Positions 16,105 through 17,679 of a stretch of 17,679 nt of DNA are shown here, piece after piece. The notes beneath the pieces were generated by a model. It searched no databases, had not been told where the DNA came from, and worked only from the letters and a program-made list of their open reading frames with translations. Every line of letters begins with the position of its first letter. Position 1 is the stretch's first letter. A program made the position numbers and the translations under genes. This DNA is from an uncultured Blautia sp. (GTDB lineage: Bacteria > Bacillota > Clostridia > Lachnospirales > Lachnospiraceae), in the NCBI GenBank assembly GCA_934394595.1, contig CAKRRX010000046.1, positions 1-17,679 of the forward strand, written 5' to 3'.

Positions 16105-16317
16105 ATGATGCCGTTATCAATGGTAAACGAAGGAGAGCCGCAGGTGATCAGAAAAGTCGGCGGTAAAGAAGAAACCCGTAAATTCCTTGAGAATCTTGGA
16201 TTCGTGCAGGGAGCTACTGTAACCGTTGTAAGTGAGATCGGCGGTAACATGATCGTGAATGTGAAAGATTCCCGCGTTGCCATTGGAAAAGATATGGCGA
16301 ATCGGATCATGGTCTGA
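16105..16317 (+). CDS. feoA: FeoA-like protein (first copy)
   Basis: A 70-residue SH3-fold FeoA domain protein (RKFLENLGFVQGATVTVVSEIGGNMIVNVKDSRVAIGKDMANRIMV). FeoA is a small cytosolic partner that supports ferrous iron uptake by FeoB. GGAAGG (16094-16099) serves either of two consecutive ATGs (16105, 16108). It is the first gene after the strong operator-controlled promoter; the second FeoA starts 26 bases after its stop. Confidence 0.88.
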   Translation: MMPLSMVNEGEPQVIRKVGGKEETRKFLENLGFVQGATVTVVSEIGGNMIVNVKDSRVAIGKDMANRIMV

Positions 16318-16343
16318 AATCCAGAAAAAAGGAGTCTAGTATT

Positions 16344-16565
16344 ATGAAAACATTACGGCAAGTTGGCGTAGGTCAGACTGTCACAGTGAAAAGACTGCAC
16401 GGTGAGGGACCGGTAAAGAGACGTATCATGGACATGGGAATCACAAAAGGTGTTTCTATCTACGTACGTAAGGTAGCTCCTCTTGGTGACCCTATTGAAG
16501 TAACCGTAAGAGATTATGAGCTGTCCCTTAGAAAAGTCGATGCAGAAATGATCGAGGTGGAATAA
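16344..16565 (+). CDS. feoA: FeoA-like protein (second copy)
   Basis: A 73-residue FeoA domain protein (RLHGEGPVKRRIMDMGITKGVSIYVRKVAPLGDPIEVTVRDYELSLRKVDAEMIEV), clearly divergent from the first copy. It carries the LGDPIEV motif typical of FeoA, which the first copy lacks. AAAGGAG ends about nine bases before the ATG. Tandem FeoA genes before FeoB are common in Clostridia. A 245-base gap with an apparent terminator separates it from feoB. Confidence 0.88.
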   Translation: MKTLRQVGVGQTVTVKRLHGEGPVKRRIMDMGITKGVSIYVRKVAPLGDPIEVTVRDYELSLRKVDAEMIEVE

Positions 16566-16588
16566 GTACTGTTCCATATACAGTACTT
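16564..16588 (+). other. Hairpin immediately after feoA2
   Basis: AAGTACTGT (16564-16572) and ACAGTACTT (16580-16588) give a perfect 9-bp stem starting at the stop codon of feoA2. No T tract follows, so it is more likely an mRNA-stabilising or processing structure than a terminator. Confidence 0.6.
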
Positions 16589-16616
16589 TGCTGCGATGCC
16601 AGAGTGCAGGCAGCGC

Positions 16617-16654
16617 AAATTGCATATTCACATTTCGAATAGGCAATTTTTTTT
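16617..16654 (+). terminator. Probable terminator between feoA2 and feoB
   Basis: AAATTGC (16617-16623) pairs with GCAATTT (16643-16649), with an inner ATTC/GAAT stem, and eight T follow (16647-16654). It would lower feoB expression relative to feoA, or separate the two transcription units. Confidence 0.7.
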
Positions 16655-16663
16655 ACCACATGG

Positions 16664-16679
16664 GTTAGCAGAACCTAAT
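16664..16679. promoter_or_regulatory. TTAG-N6-CTAA operator before feoB
   Basis: GTTAG (16664-16668), CAGAAC, CTAAT (16675-16679): the third copy of the palindrome in the window. It lies just after the intergenic terminator, suggesting a separate metal-regulated start for feoB. A weak TTACCA-N17-TAATAA pair (16653-16681) overlaps it. A half-site CTAAC follows at 16694-16698. Confidence 0.6.
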
Positions 16680-16706
16680 AAAAGGTTCACACACTAACAA
16701 ATGGAA

Positions 16707-16765
16707 GCCGATTAAAACAATCGGCAGTGTCGGGCAACTGGATCGGAAAAAAGATCTCTGCCCGA
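16707..16765 (+). other. Structured feoB 5' leader with two hairpins
   Basis: GCCGATT/AATCGGC (16707-16713, 16719-16725) forms a 7-bp stem with a five-base loop. Five bases later TCGGGCA/TGCCCGA (16730-16736, 16759-16765) encloses a second GGATC/GATCT stem with a loop holding six A. Neither is followed by T residues, so they are not terminators. I do not recognise a known riboswitch. Confidence 0.6.
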
Positions 16766-16810
16766 AGAAAAATGAATAAGAAAATCTGGAAAGAAAGAGG
16801 AGGCATGAAA

Positions 16811-17679
16811 ATGTCCATTAAGATTGCACTTGCAGGTAACCCAAACTGCGGCAAGACTACATTATTCAATGCATTGACCGGCTCTAACCAGTTCGTTGGT
16901 AACTGGCCAGGTGTAACGGTAGAGAAAAAAGAAGGTAAACTGAAAGGTCACAAGGATGTAACCATCATGGATCTTCCTGGTATCTATTCCCTTTCCCCAT
17001 ATACACTTGAGGAAGTGGTAGCCAGAAATTACCTGATCAACGAAATGCCAGATGCGATCATCAACATCGTAGATGGCACTAACCTTGAGAGAAACCTTTA
17101 TCTCTCCACTCAGATCATGGAGCTTGGTATTCCGGTAGTTATGGCTATCAACATGATGGATCTGGTACAGAAATCCGGAAACAAGATACATATTGATAAA
17201 TTAAGCAAAAAACTGGGCTGTGAAGTAGTTGAGATTTCCGCTCTTAAGGGAACCGGAATCATGAAAGCTGCGGAAAAAGCAATAAACGCAGCACAGAGCA
17301 AGAAGAAGGTTGTCCCGGTTCACGAGTTTGCTCAGGACGTAGAGAACGCCATCAAGACTGTAGAAGATAAGCTTAACGGAACTGTTGCAGATGCTCAGAA
17401 ACGTTTCTTTGCAATCAAACTCATCGAGAAAGATGATAAGATCGTAGAACAGATGAAGAGCGTCCCGGATGTATCTTATGAAGTAAAAGCCCTGGAAGAT
17501 AAATTTGATGATGATACAGAGAGTATTATCACAAATGAACGTTATGTATACATTTCCTCCATTATTGGACAGTGTTATACAAAATCCGCTACAGGAAAGA
17601 AACTTACAACCTCCGATAAGATCGACAGAATCGTAACCAACAGATGGCTGGCTCTTCCGATCTTCGCAGTTGTAATGTG
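16811..17679 (+). CDS. feoB: Ferrous iron transporter FeoB (5' part, cut by window edge)
   Basis: The first 289 codons are present and the frame is open to the end of the window. The N-terminal G domain shows G1 GNPNCGKT (residues 9-16), the switch region NWPGVTVEKKEG, G3 DLPG, G4 NMMD and G5 SALKG. A helical GDI-like linker follows, and the last residues (NRWLALPIFAVVM) begin the first membrane helix. FeoB imports Fe(II) across the membrane, with GTP hydrolysis in this domain. GAGGAGG (16797-16803) is seven bases from the ATG at 16811; the in-frame ATG at 16805 is only one base from it and is unlikely. The preceding leader has an operator, a terminator and hairpins. The transport domain lies outside the window. 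Confidence 0.95.
   Translation, partial: MSIKIALAGNPNCGKTTLFNALTGSNQFVGNWPGVTVEKKEGKLKGHKDVTIMDLPGIYSLSPYTLEEVVARNYLINEMPDAIINIVDGTNLERNLYLSTQIMELGIPVVMAINMMDLVQKSGNKIHIDKLSKKLGCEVVEISALKGTGIMKAAEKAINAAQSKKKVVPVHEFAQDVENAIKTVEDKLNGTVADAQKRFFAIKLIEKDDKIVEQMKSVPDVSYEVKALEDKFDDDTESIITNERYVYISSIIGQCYTKSATGKKLTTSDKIDRIVTNRWLALPIFAVVM

Noticed and set aside
16707..16765. Known riboswitch or T-box before feoB
   Set aside because: The two hairpins do not show the conserved cores of riboswitches I can recall, and there is no T-box sequence; left as an unassigned structured leader.

Overview
The window looks like a chromosomal segment of a low-to-moderate G+C, anaerobic Gram-positive gut Firmicute, most likely Lachnospiraceae (Blautia/Dorea/Ruminococcus-like). 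The grounds are strong AGGAGG ribosome binding sites, an ECF sigma/DUF4179 pair, a feoA-feoA-feoB locus, a paired short-chain CHR transporter and NAD-type malic enzyme. The taxon is an inference from gene content; no rRNA or complete tRNA is present.

Layout. (1) Bases 1-3271 look like the right end of a mobile or accessory island. A markedly A+T-rich KAP-type P-loop NTPase gene is followed, 37 bases later, by a Schlafen/AlbA_2-type protein with a GHKL-like ATPase domain, a minisatellite-encoded acidic linker and a C-terminal winged helix. Next come an 11-base-period direct repeat and a fragment resembling a tRNA 3' end with its terminator. (2) 3381-5885: a Nudix hydrolase, then an ECF sigma factor translationally coupled to its DUF4179 membrane anti-sigma factor. 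(3) 5991-7234: a DUF3783 gene (minus strand) divergent from a membrane-anchored NERD nuclease-like protein. (4) 7401-9284: asparagine synthetase asnB with a strong terminator. (5) 9436-12479: a two-gene FtsX/MacB-type ABC transporter. (6) 12628-14949: malic enzyme followed one base later by a pair of overlapping CHR (chromate-type) transporter genes. (7) 14938-15843 minus: an S66 LD-carboxypeptidase whose 3' end overlaps the second CHR gene. (8) 16105 to the right edge: feoA1, feoA2 and the 5' part of feoB, the ferrous iron uptake locus.

The most interesting signals are two. First, a TTAG-N6-CTAA palindrome occurs, among the CTAA sites I checked by eye, at only three places, all upstream of genes: over the -10 of the feoA promoter, in front of feoB, and in front of the ABC transporter operon. 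This looks like one metalloregulator (DtxR/MntR-like, inferred) linking the unknown ABC exporter to iron uptake. Second, the KAP NTPase + AlbA_2/ATPase pair at an apparent island edge, with a T6 tract at an ambiguous start and a 21-bp in-frame tandem repeat, is a candidate uncharacterised defence or mobile-element module with built-in variability. The feoB leader also carries an apparent intergenic terminator and two strong hairpins that I do not recognise as a known riboswitch.
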